Under the pieces are notes generated by a model, which did no database searches, was not told where the DNA came from, and worked only from the letters and a program-made list of their open reading frames with translations. From assembly GCA_900318175.1 (NCBI GenBank), contig ONJQ01000001.1, forward strand, positions 62,001 through 126,000: 64,000 nt of DNA, given 5' to 3'. Below, one piece after another: positions 1 through 8,542 of the stretch (position 1 is the stretch's first letter; each line of letters starts with the position of its first letter). This DNA is from an uncultured Bacteroidales bacterium (GTDB lineage Bacteria; Bacteroidota; Bacteroidia; Bacteroidales; P3). The position numbers and the translations under genes are program-made.

Positions 1-17
1 ATAATAGCAACTCTATC

Positions 18-686
18 ATGACCAAAGCAATGTTTATCAACGGCAGTCCACGTAAGAACTGGAACACTGCCAAAATGCTGGAAAGTGCCATGCTGGGCGC
101 ACAAGAGACCGGAGCCGAATGCGAACTGGTGCATCTCTACGACATCAATTTCCACGGCTGCAAAAGCTGTTTTGCATGCAAAATAAAGAACTCCAAGACC
201 AACAGCATCTGCGCCATCAAGGACGACCTGCGTCCCGTTTTGGAGCGTACCCGGCTGGCCGACGTCATCGTCCTCGGCTCTCCAGTCTACTACAGTTACC
301 CCACAGGCGACATCCGTTCCTTCATGGAGCGCTGGCTCTTCCCTGTTGGCACTTACTTGTACGAGGACGGTCGCCACATCACATTGCGGGACAAAGTCAT
401 ACCCACAGCCATGATTCTCACCATGAACTGTCCAAAAGACTACCTGCAACAGATTGGTTACCCTGCCATCCTTGAGGAAAACGCCAAGGTAATGGAGGAC
501 ATTTTCGGCTACAGCGAAACCCTCTACGCCTACAACACCTACCAGTTTAACGACTACAGCCGTTACGACTTCAACCTCTTCAGCGAGGAGGACAAACGCC
601 ACTACCGCGACGAACACTTCCACACAGACCTCGACAACGCCCGCCAGCTGGGCCACCGCCTTGTCGAGAAAGCCCAACGCCAATAG
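18..686 (+). CDS. Iron-sulfur flavoprotein / flavodoxin-family NAD(P)H-dependent oxidoreductase
   Basis: The 222-residue protein opens with a flavodoxin-like strand-loop (MFINGSPRKNWNTAKM), the phosphate-binding loop of the WrbA/FMN-reductase group that binds FMN. Cys48, Cys51, Cys54 and Cys65 form a CX2CX2CX10C cluster resembling the compact [4Fe-4S] motif of archaeal-type iron-sulfur flavoproteins. The stretch VIVLGSPVYYSYPTGDIRSF is the usual second FMN-contacting region. Family knowledge suggests a cytosolic electron-transfer or reductase role in anaerobes; the substrate is unknown. The first ATG of the frame is used, and its promoter must lie largely outside the window. No co-transcribed partner is visible: a long inverted repeat follows. 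Confidence 0.85.
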   Translation: MTKAMFINGSPRKNWNTAKMLESAMLGAQETGAECELVHLYDINFHGCKSCFACKIKNSKTNSICAIKDDLRPVLERTRLADVIVLGSPVYYSYPTGDIRSFMERWLFPVGTYLYEDGRHITLRDKVIPTAMILTMNCPKDYLQQIGYPAILEENAKVMEDIFGYSETLYAYNTYQFNDYSRYDFNLFSEEDKRHYRDEHFHTDLDNARQLGHRLVEKAQRQ

Positions 687-702
687 TAGAGTCACCCATC
701 AT

Positions 703-751
703 TGTGCAATAGTGTGGCCGCCTCCGCACAAAAGGCCATCACTATTGCACA
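703..751. terminator. Long inverted repeat between flavoprotein and SBP genes
   Basis: TGTGCAATAGTG (703-714) is the exact reverse complement of CACTATTGCACA (740-751). TGGCC (715-719) pairs with GGCCA (734-738), leaving T739 as a bulge. It gives a stem of about 17 bp and probably ends the flavoprotein transcript, although only an A-run, not a T-run, follows on the + strand. Confidence 0.5.
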
Positions 752-774
752 TCGTCTCATTCAAAAAAAAGTCG

Positions 775-782
775 TATCTTTG
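775..782 (+). promoter_or_regulatory. Bacteroidota -7 promoter box of the SBP gene
   Basis: TATCTTTG matches the TAnnTTTG consensus and lies 33 bases before the ATG at 816. No TTG sits at the ideal 19-base spacing, so the -33 element is weak. Confidence 0.6.
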
Positions 783-815
783 CAGCCCGAATAGCGACCT
801 TCAACTTTCGACAGC

Positions 816-2420
816 ATGAACCGTAGAATCATCCTGATAGCCCTTGCGGCGATGGTCATGGCGGGCTGCAACCTGCCCGACAACAGCCAGCGGCAGATAT
901 TCCGCTACAACGAGTCGGCGGGCATCACCACCCTCGACCCCGCCTTTGCCAAGGACCAGTCCCTCATCTGGGGCTGCACACAGCTGTACAACGGCCTTGT
1001 CCGCCTCGACGAACAGCTGCAGCCACAGCCCTGCATAGCCAGCAAGTGGGCCATCAGCCCCGACGGCAAGACCTACACCTTCACCCTCCGCAGGGACGTC
1101 CTTTTCCACAAAAGCCCCCTCTTCGGCACCCCCGACAGCACTCGCCATGTGGTGGCGCAGGACTTTGTATACAGTTTCAATCGCATTGTCGACCCTGCCA
1201 CCGCCTCACCCGGCCGATGGGTCTTTGCCGACGTGGACAGTTTTACGGCCACGGACGACACCACCCTCGTCATCCGTCTCCGGCAGCCTTTCAGCCCCTT
1301 CCTCAGCGTGCTGGGCATGATGTACTGCAGCGTCGTCCCCCACGAGGTGGTGGAACACTACGGCACCGACTTCCGCCAGCACCCCTGTGGCACCGGCCCC
1401 TTTCACCTTCAGCTGTGGAAAGAGAACGTCAAACTTGTCATGCGTCGCAACGACAACTATTTTGAGAGGGACAGCACAGGCCGTCGCCTCCCCTATCTCG
1501 ATGCCGTGGCAATCACCTTTATCGTCGACAAGCAAACCAACTTCCTCGAATTCATCAAAGGCAACCTTGATTTCCTCAACTCCCTCGACGCCTCCTACAA
1601 AGACGAAATCCTCACTCGCACAGGGCAGCTGAAAGCCAAATATGCCGACCGCATCGACATGGTCTCCACACCTTTCCTCAACACCGAGTATCTCGGCTTC
1701 CGAATGGAGGGAGCCACAAGCCCCCTGAACGACCGTCGCATACGGCAAGCCATCAACTACGGTTTCGACCGCGAAAAGATGATGCGCTATCTGCGCAATG
1801 GTGTTGGAGCGCCGGGTTGCGGAGGCATGGTCCCACAGGGGCTTCCGGGTTTCGACAGCGTGGCCGACTATGGCTACGACTACAACCCCACCAAGGCTGC
1901 CCAATTGCTGGCCGAAGCCGGTCACCCCCATGGTCAAGGACTACCCACGCTCACCCTCTCCACCACCTCCAACTACCTCGACCTATGCAAATACATCCAG
2001 CAGCAACTCGGACTGCTGGGGCTCGACATCAAGGTGGATGTCAACCCTCCCGCAGCCCTCAGCGAACAGATTGCGCAAGGCAAATGTGCATGGTTCCGTC
2101 GCAGCTGGATAGCCGACTATCCCGACGCCGAGAACTATCTCTCCCTCTTCTACAGCCCCAACCGCTGCCCGGCAGGCTCCAACTACACCCGATTCAACAA
2201 CAAGCAGTACGACCGCCTCTACATCAAAGCCAAGCAGACTTCCGACCCCACCGAGCGCCTTGCTCTTTACCGCCAGATGGACCGCCTGGTCATGGTCGAG
2301 GCCCCCGTGGTGATCCTCTACTACGACCAAGTGCTGCACTTCACCCGCAAAAACGTCCATGGACTCCGTAGCAACGCCATGAACGCCCTCGACCTCCGCT
2401 ATGTGACCATTGACCGATAA
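816..2420 (+). CDS. Peptide/oligopeptide-type ABC transporter substrate-binding lipoprotein (SBP family 5)
   Basis: This 534-residue protein has a lipoprotein signal with a lipobox ending at Cys18 (MVMAGC). The mature part follows the DppA/OppA plan: an early segment with TLDPAFAKDQ and a LYNGLVRLDE stretch, then KWAISPDGKTYTFTLRRDV and the PLNDRRIRQAINYGFDREK region, all hallmarks of SBP_bac_5 proteins that bind peptides or nickel chelates. Length is normal for the family. No permease or ATPase genes are near, so it is an orphan binding protein that must share a transporter encoded elsewhere or act differently at the membrane. The start agrees with the promoter box 33 bases upstream. Confidence 0.9.
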   Translation: MNRRIILIALAAMVMAGCNLPDNSQRQIFRYNESAGITTLDPAFAKDQSLIWGCTQLYNGLVRLDEQLQPQPCIASKWAISPDGKTYTFTLRRDVLFHKSPLFGTPDSTRHVVAQDFVYSFNRIVDPATASPGRWVFADVDSFTATDDTTLVIRLRQPFSPFLSVLGMMYCSVVPHEVVEHYGTDFRQHPCGTGPFHLQLWKENVKLVMRRNDNYFERDSTGRRLPYLDAVAITFIVDKQTNFLEFIKGNLDFLNSLDASYKDEILTRTGQLKAKYADRIDMVSTPFLNTEYLGFRMEGATSPLNDRRIRQAINYGFDREKMMRYLRNGVGAPGCGGMVPQGLPGFDSVADYGYDYNPTKAAQLLAEAGHPHGQGLPTLTLSTTSNYLDLCKYIQQQLGLLGLDIKVDVNPPAALSEQIAQGKCAWFRRSWIADYPDAENYLSLFYSPNRCPAGSNYTRFNNKQYDRLYIKAKQTSDPTERLALYRQMDRLVMVEAPVVILYYDQVLHFTRKNVHGLRSNAMNALDLRYVTIDR

Positions 2421-2484
2421 AAAGTCACCCCGCCACACAATTTCACGCGCAAAACTGGGTTATCCGCAGTAAAATAATCCAATT

Positions 2485-3174
2485 ATGAAGAAAACAATAC
2501 TCACAATGGCCGCTGCCATGCTGATGCTGGCCTCCTGCGGCGACAAACAAAACAACACCGAAACACAAACAACAAACACCGTAGAACCTATGGAAATCAA
2601 AGATGTAGAAGGACGCACCAATATGGGTGCCAAACTTTACGTCACCCCTCAACCCGCACTGATGATTGCCACCTACGACGAGAACAAGGTTCCCGACGTA
2701 ATGATGGCCGCGTGGGGTGGACAGTATGAAGGCAACCAGGTTTGCTTCCAGCTTTCCAAGCACAAAACCACCGAAAACCTGCGCCTCAACAAGGCCTTCA
2801 CCCTCAGCTATGCCGATGCCCGCACGGTAGCCCAAAGCGACTATTTCGGCATTGTCAGCGGCAACGATGTGGAAAACAAAGTGGCAAAGGCCGGTTTCAC
2901 CTGGCAGGACAGCCCCAATGTCAACGCCCCCATCATCAACGAGTATCCCGTCACCATGGAATGCCGCGTGGTCGAAATGCAGGAGCGTGAAAACGGCGGT
3001 GCCTTCGTCATTGGCGAGATTGTCAACGCCTCCGCCGACCCCTCAGTGATGACCGACGGCAAAATCGACATCAAGAAACTCAATCCCTTGGTTTGGGACG
3101 GCTCCAGCTTCAACTACTACACCCTTGCCGACAGCGTGGGCAAAGCGTGGGCCAGCGGAATGATTCTGAAATAA
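2485..3174 (+). CDS. Flavin-reductase-like (FMN-binding split barrel) lipoprotein
   Basis: The 229-residue product begins with a lipoprotein signal (MLMLASC, Cys at residue 18) and a short polar linker rich in N, T and Q. From about residue 45 it resembles the flavin reductase family: a TPQPALMIATYDENKVPDVM-type strand pair, a stretch of the FQLSKHKTTENLRLNKAFTL type, and a late ECRVVEM strand with VIGEIVNA. Related flavoproteins are usually cytosolic; export to the envelope is the odd part. A strong terminator follows at once, so it is probably monocistronic or the end of a unit with the SBP gene 64 bases upstream. Flavin binding and a redox role are inferred from family resemblance only. 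Confidence 0.75.
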   Translation: MKKTILTMAAAMLMLASCGDKQNNTETQTTNTVEPMEIKDVEGRTNMGAKLYVTPQPALMIATYDENKVPDVMMAAWGGQYEGNQVCFQLSKHKTTENLRLNKAFTLSYADARTVAQSDYFGIVSGNDVENKVAKAGFTWQDSPNVNAPIINEYPVTMECRVVEMQERENGGAFVIGEIVNASADPSVMTDGKIDIKKLNPLVWDGSSFNYYTLADSVGKAWASGMILK

Positions 3175-3202
3175 TCAGAAAATAATGTTCTTTTTATGAT
3201 GC

Positions 3203-3238
3203 AGGCATCCTCCTTGGTTGAGGATGCCTTGTTTTTTT
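3203..3238 (+). terminator. Intrinsic terminator
   Basis: AGGCATCCTC (3203-3212) and GAGGATGCCT (3220-3229) form a perfect 10-bp stem with a 7-base loop. A TG and a run of seven T follow. It ends the flavin-reductase-like gene. Confidence 0.9.
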
Positions 3239-3288
3239 CATACGGCAAATCGCTTCGCAGTCGTCAATTCACTCGTCGACAACACTTT

Positions 3289-3399
3289 CCACATTCCTTC
3301 AACCCCCGTTCAACGCTCGTTCAATATTGAATCAATATAGAACGAGCGTTGAACGGCATTTGAAGGATGGACCTTGAAGCGAGGGGAAGGGGAATGTGG
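3289..3399. repeat. Nested inverted repeats in a convergent intergenic gap
   Basis: Three inverted repeats are nested. The core is CCGTTCAACGCTCGTTC (3306-3322) against its perfect complement (3340-3356), with a further ATATTGA/TCAATAT pair inside. Outside this, TCCTTCA (3295-3301) pairs with TGAAGGA (3361-3367), and CCACATTCC (3289-3297) pairs with GGAATGTGG (3391-3399); these two outer pairs overlap and would compete. No gene fits in 3175-3471, where the two flanking genes converge. Confidence 0.8.
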
Positions 3400-3471
3400 C
3401 GCAAAACACTCACCCCTTATGCCTGAAGCAACAAGGGACGATTGATGATGCAGTTGGTTCCGGACAGCGTA

Positions 3472-4389
3472 CTATCTGCTAAAGTAAAGCTGAATCAACG
3501 ACATGCGACCCCAATCGCTAAAAGGAACCGTGGAGTCTATGCACTCAGCATCGCGCACGGTGAGTGCCCGCCTGGAGATGGCCACATCGGCAAAAAGGCA
3601 GAAATCATCGATGGTTTCGGGAATCACGCCGGCAATTTCGTGCCCGTGGTCCTTGTAGCGCATCACCCAATAGCTGTAGCCATTCTTCTTGAAGACCTTG
3701 GCCAAGCGGTTGGTGCCGTACAGCGCCTTGGCAATCGAACCGCGGAAACAGTTGTAGTTTACAATGCGGTCGGAAGTACCATGGAACATGCATGTTGGGG
3801 CTGGTGGGAGATCGTAGGACAAGTGTCCCACACGGCAGTAGACAGCCCCCGCATAGGGAATCACAGCTACAGGACGGAACGTTGGCGGCAGGGCTGCAGC
3901 CTCGGGCAGGTGGTTGGAACGGCAATAGTCGGTCTGGAGCACACCTATTGCCCCGGCACTGCTGCCTGTGAGGATGATGTTGGAGGTGTCGATATGCAGC
4001 TCGTCAGCATGTTGGCACAGATAGGCAATGGCTTCGGAACAATCCTCGACAGCATAGCGGATGGCGGTGTCAAAAAGGGCGTGAGCCGTGAAGATGGAGG
4101 TGGGGTGCACATTCTTCAAATACAGGCGGTAGTCAATGGCCACAACCACAAATCCCCGATCGGCCAACGCGTGACAGCATCGCAGGGCTTGCTTGTTGTT
4201 CCGCTCGCCGCTCAAAAAGCCGCCGCCGAACATGTAGAGAACACATGCATGGTCCTGTCGGGGCGAAATGGGCTGGTAGACATCCATCATGAGCGGCATG
4301 GTGTCGCGCTGGGCATAGGTAAAGGTCTGCTGCGCCCGAATACCGAACAGGGCGAGCATTGTAACCATCAATAAGAGACACTTTTTCAT
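3472..4389 (-). CDS. Secreted alpha/beta-hydrolase (BD-FAE / carboxylesterase-like)
   Basis: The 305-residue protein has an N-terminal signal peptide (about residues 1-20, ending IRAQ). It carries the esterase marks: GGGF at 55-58 as oxyanion-hole loop, GSSAG at 142-146 with Ser144 as nucleophile, HGTSDRIV supplying the acidic residue, and DHGHE near the end supplying the catalytic histidine. The family (feruloyl esterase, kynurenine formamidase, acetylxylan esterase types) cleaves carboxylic esters, so a periplasmic or secreted deacylase is likely; the substrate cannot be named. It is divergent from the lipoprotein gene at 4478, and a TATTTTTG box on the minus strand (4418-4425) would drive it. 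Confidence 0.85.
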   Translation of the reverse strand: MKKCLLLMVTMLALFGIRAQQTFTYAQRDTMPLMMDVYQPISPRQDHACVLYMFGGGFLSGERNNKQALRCCHALADRGFVVVAIDYRLYLKNVHPTSIFTAHALFDTAIRYAVEDCSEAIAYLCQHADELHIDTSNIILTGSSAGAIGVLQTDYCRSNHLPEAAALPPTFRPVAVIPYAGAVYCRVGHLSYDLPPAPTCMFHGTSDRIVNYNCFRGSIAKALYGTNRLAKVFKKNGYSYWVMRYKDHGHEIAGVIPETIDDFCLFADVAISRRALTVRDAECIDSTVPFSDWGRMSLIQLYFSR

Positions 4390-4417
4390 AAAAACAGAGG
4401 TTCATTATGTGAAAATG

Positions 4418-4425
4418 CAAAAATA
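4418..4425 (-). promoter_or_regulatory. -7 promoter box of the esterase gene
   Basis: Read on the minus strand this is TATTTTTG, matching TAnnTTTG, 28 bases before the esterase start codon. It lies within about 15 bases of the opposing box at 4439, so the two promoters are divergent and closely packed. Confidence 0.5.
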
Positions 4426-4438
4426 CGTTTTTTTTTTG

Positions 4439-4446
4439 TATCTTTG
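4439..4446 (+). promoter_or_regulatory. -7 promoter box of the lipoprotein/OMP pair
   Basis: TATCTTTG follows a run of T and precedes the ATG at 4478 by 31 bases. It matches the Bacteroidota -7 consensus. Confidence 0.65.
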
Positions 4447-4477
4447 CATTTTATTATAAACTAATAATAGTTTTTTT

Positions 4478-5791
4478 ATGAGGCTCAAAATTATTCTGTT
4501 TGCACTCGTTGCCAGCGTATTCGTGACAGGTTGCAACAAGGAGGATTTCAATATTTTGAAGAATCCCTTAATCATTGAAGGCGATTTGAACCCTGAATGG
4601 GGCATTCCCTTAGTCAAATGGTCGGTCTCGGTGAATGATATGCTTGGGTGGGTCGACACCTTTGGAGTTTTCTCTGTATATGTGGATGATAACGACATGC
4701 TATCCATGCGTTACCAAGATTCGCTCCATTCGGTGTACGAATACTCTGACGCGAAGTGCAGCGTCATCCCTGATTGGGAGATAGATGATACGATAAGACT
4801 ATATCACACCATCCTTGGTCAACTGAACATGCCCATTTTCAGCGCATTGCAAAATGAGGTGGGAGAAGACATCTCGATGAAAGGTCTGTATGTATCGGCA
4901 TCGACATTTTTGAAAGGGTTTATCAACGATACTGTTCATTTCAATTATGATCACGGCATAAAGATTTATCTTGACTCCATCAAGCTGACCGTGATGTGCG
5001 CAGACGGTTTCAATCCCGTCATCCCGCTGACCGATGTCCCACGTTCTATTGAAGAAGAAGACCTGATTTTCGGCAAACGGATTTCAATACTGAACAGATA
5101 TGACATCAGCAGTTTGCTGAATCGCAAACCAAAATATATCCGTTACTCCGTTCAGATGGTTACCGCTGTCCCCATCACCGCCATGTTTTCAGGCTCTGCT
5201 GAGAGCTATCTGAAGACCATAGGATTCGACAGCATTGTGGCCGACACACGGTGCATTGCAGACTTCCCATTGCAGGTATATTGCCACAACATTGGCCATG
5301 CCGATACCGTTGAATGGAAATTGCCCGTCAACAATCCCGACCAGGTTTTTGACACGATAGAGAAATATGTAAGTCTCGACTCTACTTGTAATTTGGTCAT
5401 TGAAGCCCGGAACTCTATTCCCTTCTCAATGGGGCTGAGTATAAATCTGTTGGATTCCAACATGAACCTTGTGTATGAAAACGTGCTGAACGGTTTGCAG
5501 GAAATTCGAGGAGCGAGCTTGAAAATGTCCGACATGGTTGATTCTTACATTTCTGACGAGTATGGCAGGACCTTGATTACTATCCCCGTCGACTTCCAAC
5601 TGCTGAAACAACTAAGGAACACACGCCACATTAGTTACAGAATCCATTTAAATTCGTCGACCGATGGGGCCCAGGAGGAGACTCCCACCGTTGCAATTCG
5701 GAGTACTGACAAGGTTGATTTGCGAGCAAGAATAGTCATGTCGCCCCACATCCATTTCTCCTTCAATACTAACAAAAATATTTCGAAATAA
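4478..5791 (+). CDS. Lipoprotein of unknown function
   Basis: The 437-residue protein has a lipoprotein signal with lipobox VTGC (Cys19). I do not recognise the family. The mature part looks all-beta: repeated D-x-I/V strands, conserved-looking NPEWGIPLVKWSVSVNDML near residue 40, and few charged helices. The opening (lipidated Cys, short linker, then an INPEWGIPLV-like strand) resembles other large surface or periplasmic lipoproteins of Bacteroidota. It is followed 12 bases later by the DUF5723-like outer-membrane gene, so the two form an operon and their products probably act together at the outer membrane. That partnership is inference from spacing and localisation signals. Confidence 0.75.
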   Translation: MRLKIILFALVASVFVTGCNKEDFNILKNPLIIEGDLNPEWGIPLVKWSVSVNDMLGWVDTFGVFSVYVDDNDMLSMRYQDSLHSVYEYSDAKCSVIPDWEIDDTIRLYHTILGQLNMPIFSALQNEVGEDISMKGLYVSASTFLKGFINDTVHFNYDHGIKIYLDSIKLTVMCADGFNPVIPLTDVPRSIEEEDLIFGKRISILNRYDISSLLNRKPKYIRYSVQMVTAVPITAMFSGSAESYLKTIGFDSIVADTRCIADFPLQVYCHNIGHADTVEWKLPVNNPDQVFDTIEKYVSLDSTCNLVIEARNSIPFSMGLSINLLDSNMNLVYENVLNGLQEIRGASLKMSDMVDSYISDEYGRTLITIPVDFQLLKQLRNTRHISYRIHLNSSTDGAQEETPTVAIRSTDKVDLRARIVMSPHIHFSFNTNKNISK

Positions 5792-5803
5792 ACCACAGAT
5801 GCC

Positions 5804-7195
5804 ATGAAACAGAAAAGAATACGTTCTCTTAGCTTGTTGGTTTTGACCATAATGTTAGTGCCCGGCATACGCACTTCTGCCCAATCGCTGAGTGACAATG
5901 GCATCTTCTACCATTCCTTTGCGTCCCCTTGGAGCAGCAGTTTGAACCCGGCTATGTTTCCGGAATCGGCCAGCTGGTATGTCTCCCTGCCCAGATTCAA
6001 CGCGGACCTGTCTCTGCCTTTTTCGTTCAACGACCTGAATCTGAAGTACGACTCTCAACGCAAGGCTACAATATTTAACGTAACGGATTTCTTAAACCTC
6101 ATGGTTGAACGCAAATTCCGTTTCAGCTTCAACTCAGACATCAACCTTTTGGGGGCGGGAATCTCATTTGGTCCGGGACTGCATTTCACACTCGATGCCG
6201 GAGCCAAGGTGACTGGCATTGCCACTATCCCAGTGGAGTTGACCAGAATCCTGACCGAGGGGAACCTGAATGAGAGCCGATGCCTGTCACTGGGCACCAC
6301 CTTGCCCATCCATGCCATGTCATACGCTTACGCTTCTGTAGGCGCTTCATTCAGCCTCCCCGACCATCCCTTCTCCGTCGGTGCTCGACTTAACGTGATG
6401 GACGGCTACGCGATGGCATCTGTCGACAACCTGACAGTAGACATTCTCACTTCACCGGACACCTCCAGCATGTCCCTGATGCTTGACTATCTGGGGCACT
6501 ATTCGGGCCCCTACCCGCTTCTCACCGAAGACTTAGAAAACGGAGCAACCAAAGCCTCCATTATTCCCAAAAACTTTGGCTACACATTCGATTTGGGCTT
6601 TAAATACTCTCTGCATAACTTAGACATAAGCGCCAGTCTGCTTGACCTTGGCCCTGGCATCACTTGGAGCGAATGTGCAACTACGATAAAGCCTAAATCC
6701 GACCATCAGGCCATACAATTTGACGGACTGGACCTCAACAGAATCAACGACACAGCCTACTTTAACGGATGGAAAGACACTCTGTTGAGCAGATTGGACT
6801 ACAAGGCAGAGAGCGGTTCATACCGTTTCACTCCGCCTACGAAGATGTATCTGGGAGTATCGTTCTCCATTTTGGAGACGCTGCGAGTTGGTTACCTCTT
6901 CCACGGTGAACTGTCAGGCGGATTGTTCAACCGTTTTGGCGAAGGCGATTTCCGCATGAACAACTCCATCTCCGTGAATGCCAGTCTGTTTGACTGGGTG
7001 GAGGTCACATTAGCCAACTCCCTCTCATACGACGGCGAGACATGGGCCTTTTTCAATCCCGGACTTGCTGTAAGCCTCAACCCCTTTCGCATGGTGCAAC
7101 TCTATGCCGCTGTCGACTATATTTCAAGTTTCTACCTTGCTGAGATGCGTGCGGCACACGTCTACTTCGGCATCAATCTTTATGGACACAGATAA
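5804..7195 (+). CDS. Outer-membrane beta-barrel protein, DUF5723-like
   Basis: The 463-residue product has a signal peptide (cleavage probably after RTSAQ, near residue 27). A DNGIFYHSFASPWSSSLNPA-type motif follows, as in the Bacteroidota DUF5723 family, whose N-terminus often contains an LNPAF/NPAM signature. The rest alternates aromatic and hydrophobic residues with glycine turns (for example FSFNSDINLLGAGISFGPGL), as expected of a beta-barrel related to the FadL/PorV type. The C-terminus ends HVYFGINLYGHR, an aromatic-rich final strand. It is co-transcribed with the lipoprotein upstream. Function is unknown; a T9SS-related or lipid-related porin is possible but unproven. Confidence 0.7.
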   Translation: MKQKRIRSLSLLVLTIMLVPGIRTSAQSLSDNGIFYHSFASPWSSSLNPAMFPESASWYVSLPRFNADLSLPFSFNDLNLKYDSQRKATIFNVTDFLNLMVERKFRFSFNSDINLLGAGISFGPGLHFTLDAGAKVTGIATIPVELTRILTEGNLNESRCLSLGTTLPIHAMSYAYASVGASFSLPDHPFSVGARLNVMDGYAMASVDNLTVDILTSPDTSSMSLMLDYLGHYSGPYPLLTEDLENGATKASIIPKNFGYTFDLGFKYSLHNLDISASLLDLGPGITWSECATTIKPKSDHQAIQFDGLDLNRINDTAYFNGWKDTLLSRLDYKAESGSYRFTPPTKMYLGVSFSILETLRVGYLFHGELSGGLFNRFGEGDFRMNNSISVNASLFDWVEVTLANSLSYDGETWAFFNPGLAVSLNPFRMVQLYAAVDYISSFYLAEMRAAHVYFGINLYGHR

Positions 7196-7213
7196 CTCGT
7201 AACTAAACACATA

Positions 7214-8521
7214 ATGAGCAATATTGTAGCAATAGTTGGACGCCCCAACGTGGGAAAATCCACCCTCTTCAACCGCTTGACCGAAAGCCGACAGGCTATC
7301 GTTGACCAAACCGCCGGCGTGACCCGTGACCGCCAATATGGTAAATCCGACTGGAATGGCAAATATTTCTCCATCATCGACACTGGCGGTTACGTCATGG
7401 GTGGCGATGACGAATTCGAGATAGAAATCCGCAAACAGGTGCAATTGGCCGTGGATGAGGCCGACACCATTCTATTCCTTGTCGATGCCCGCGAGGGGCT
7501 GACACCCATGGACGAGGACGTGGCAAATATGCTTCGCAAATGCACCAAGAAGGTGATACTTGTGGCCAACAAGGTGGACAACGCCAAGGAGATGGATGGC
7601 CTTGCTGAGTTCTACGCACTCGGACTTGGCGATCCCTATCCCATTGCCGGCATCAGTGGCAGCGGCACGGGCGACCTGCTGGATGCCGTAGTTGCCGACT
7701 TTGAAGAAGGCGAACAGGACAATTCCGACGGTCTTCCCCGCATTGCCGTGGTGGGACGCCCCAATGTCGGGAAAAGTTCATTCATCAACTTCATCACCGG
7801 CCAAGAACGCAACATCGTCACTCCCATCGCTGGCACTACCCGCGACAGTGTCTTCACACGCTACAACATGTTCGGATTCGATTTCAACTTTGTCGACACT
7901 GCCGGCCTCCGCAAGAAGTCCAAAGTCAACGAAGACCTCGAATTCTACTCCGTCATGCGAAGTGTCCGGGCCATCGAAAACAGCGACGTTTGCATTCTCA
8001 TGATTGATGCCAGCCAAGGCCTTGAACAGCAGGACCTCAACATCTTTTCCCTCATTCAGCGCAACAACAAAGGCGTTGTGATTGTGGTGAACAAATGGGA
8101 CCTCATAGAAAAGGACAACAAAACGCACAAACAGTTCGAGGATTTGATCCGCAGCCGCATCTCCCCCTTCGAGGACGTGCCCATTGTCTTCACCAGCGTA
8201 CTCAACAAACAGCGCATTTTCAAAGTGCTCGAAATGGCCAAACAGGTATACGAGTCCCGCTCCCGCCGAATCTCCACCAGTGAGCTGAACGACCAGCTGC
8301 TGCCCATTGTCAAGGAGCAGAATCCACCCCCAGCAGTAAAAGGCAAATGGATAAAAATCAAATACATCACCCAACTTCCGACCCCTTATCCCCAGTTTGT
8401 CTTTTTCTGCAATCTGCCACAATACATCCGCGACCCGTACAAACGTTTCGTCGAAAACCGCATGCGCGAGATGTGGGATTTCCACGGTGTACCCATCAGC
8501 ATCTTTTTCCGTGCAAAATAA
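7214..8521 (+). CDS. der: Ribosome-assembly GTPase Der (EngA)
   Basis: Two GTPase domains lie in tandem, the defining trait of Der. The first has GRPNVGKST (9-17), DTGG (57-60) and NKVD (119-122); the second has GRPNVGKSS (181-189), DTAG and NKWD. The C-terminal part, about residues 350-435, is the KH-like domain. Length 435 is typical. Der acts in late maturation of the 50S ribosomal subunit in the cytosol. It starts 18 bases after the DUF5723-like gene and leads a run with the YwqK-like, CCA-adding and miaA genes, all + and tightly spaced, which suggests at least partial co-transcription. Confidence 0.97.
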   Translation: MSNIVAIVGRPNVGKSTLFNRLTESRQAIVDQTAGVTRDRQYGKSDWNGKYFSIIDTGGYVMGGDDEFEIEIRKQVQLAVDEADTILFLVDAREGLTPMDEDVANMLRKCTKKVILVANKVDNAKEMDGLAEFYALGLGDPYPIAGISGSGTGDLLDAVVADFEEGEQDNSDGLPRIAVVGRPNVGKSSFINFITGQERNIVTPIAGTTRDSVFTRYNMFGFDFNFVDTAGLRKKSKVNEDLEFYSVMRSVRAIENSDVCILMIDASQGLEQQDLNIFSLIQRNNKGVVIVVNKWDLIEKDNKTHKQFEDLIRSRISPFEDVPIVFTSVLNKQRIFKVLEMAKQVYESRSRRISTSELNDQLLPIVKEQNPPPAVKGKWIKIKYITQLPTPYPQFVFFCNLPQYIRDPYKRFVENRMREMWDFHGVPISIFFRAK

Positions 8522-8542
8522 CTTATTCCCTCAATTAAAACA

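Noticed and set aside
3442..4374. Long + strand frame (310 codons) over the esterase gene
   Set aside because: It is the antisense of a gene with clear catalytic motifs and a signal peptide; the frame itself shows no family likeness.
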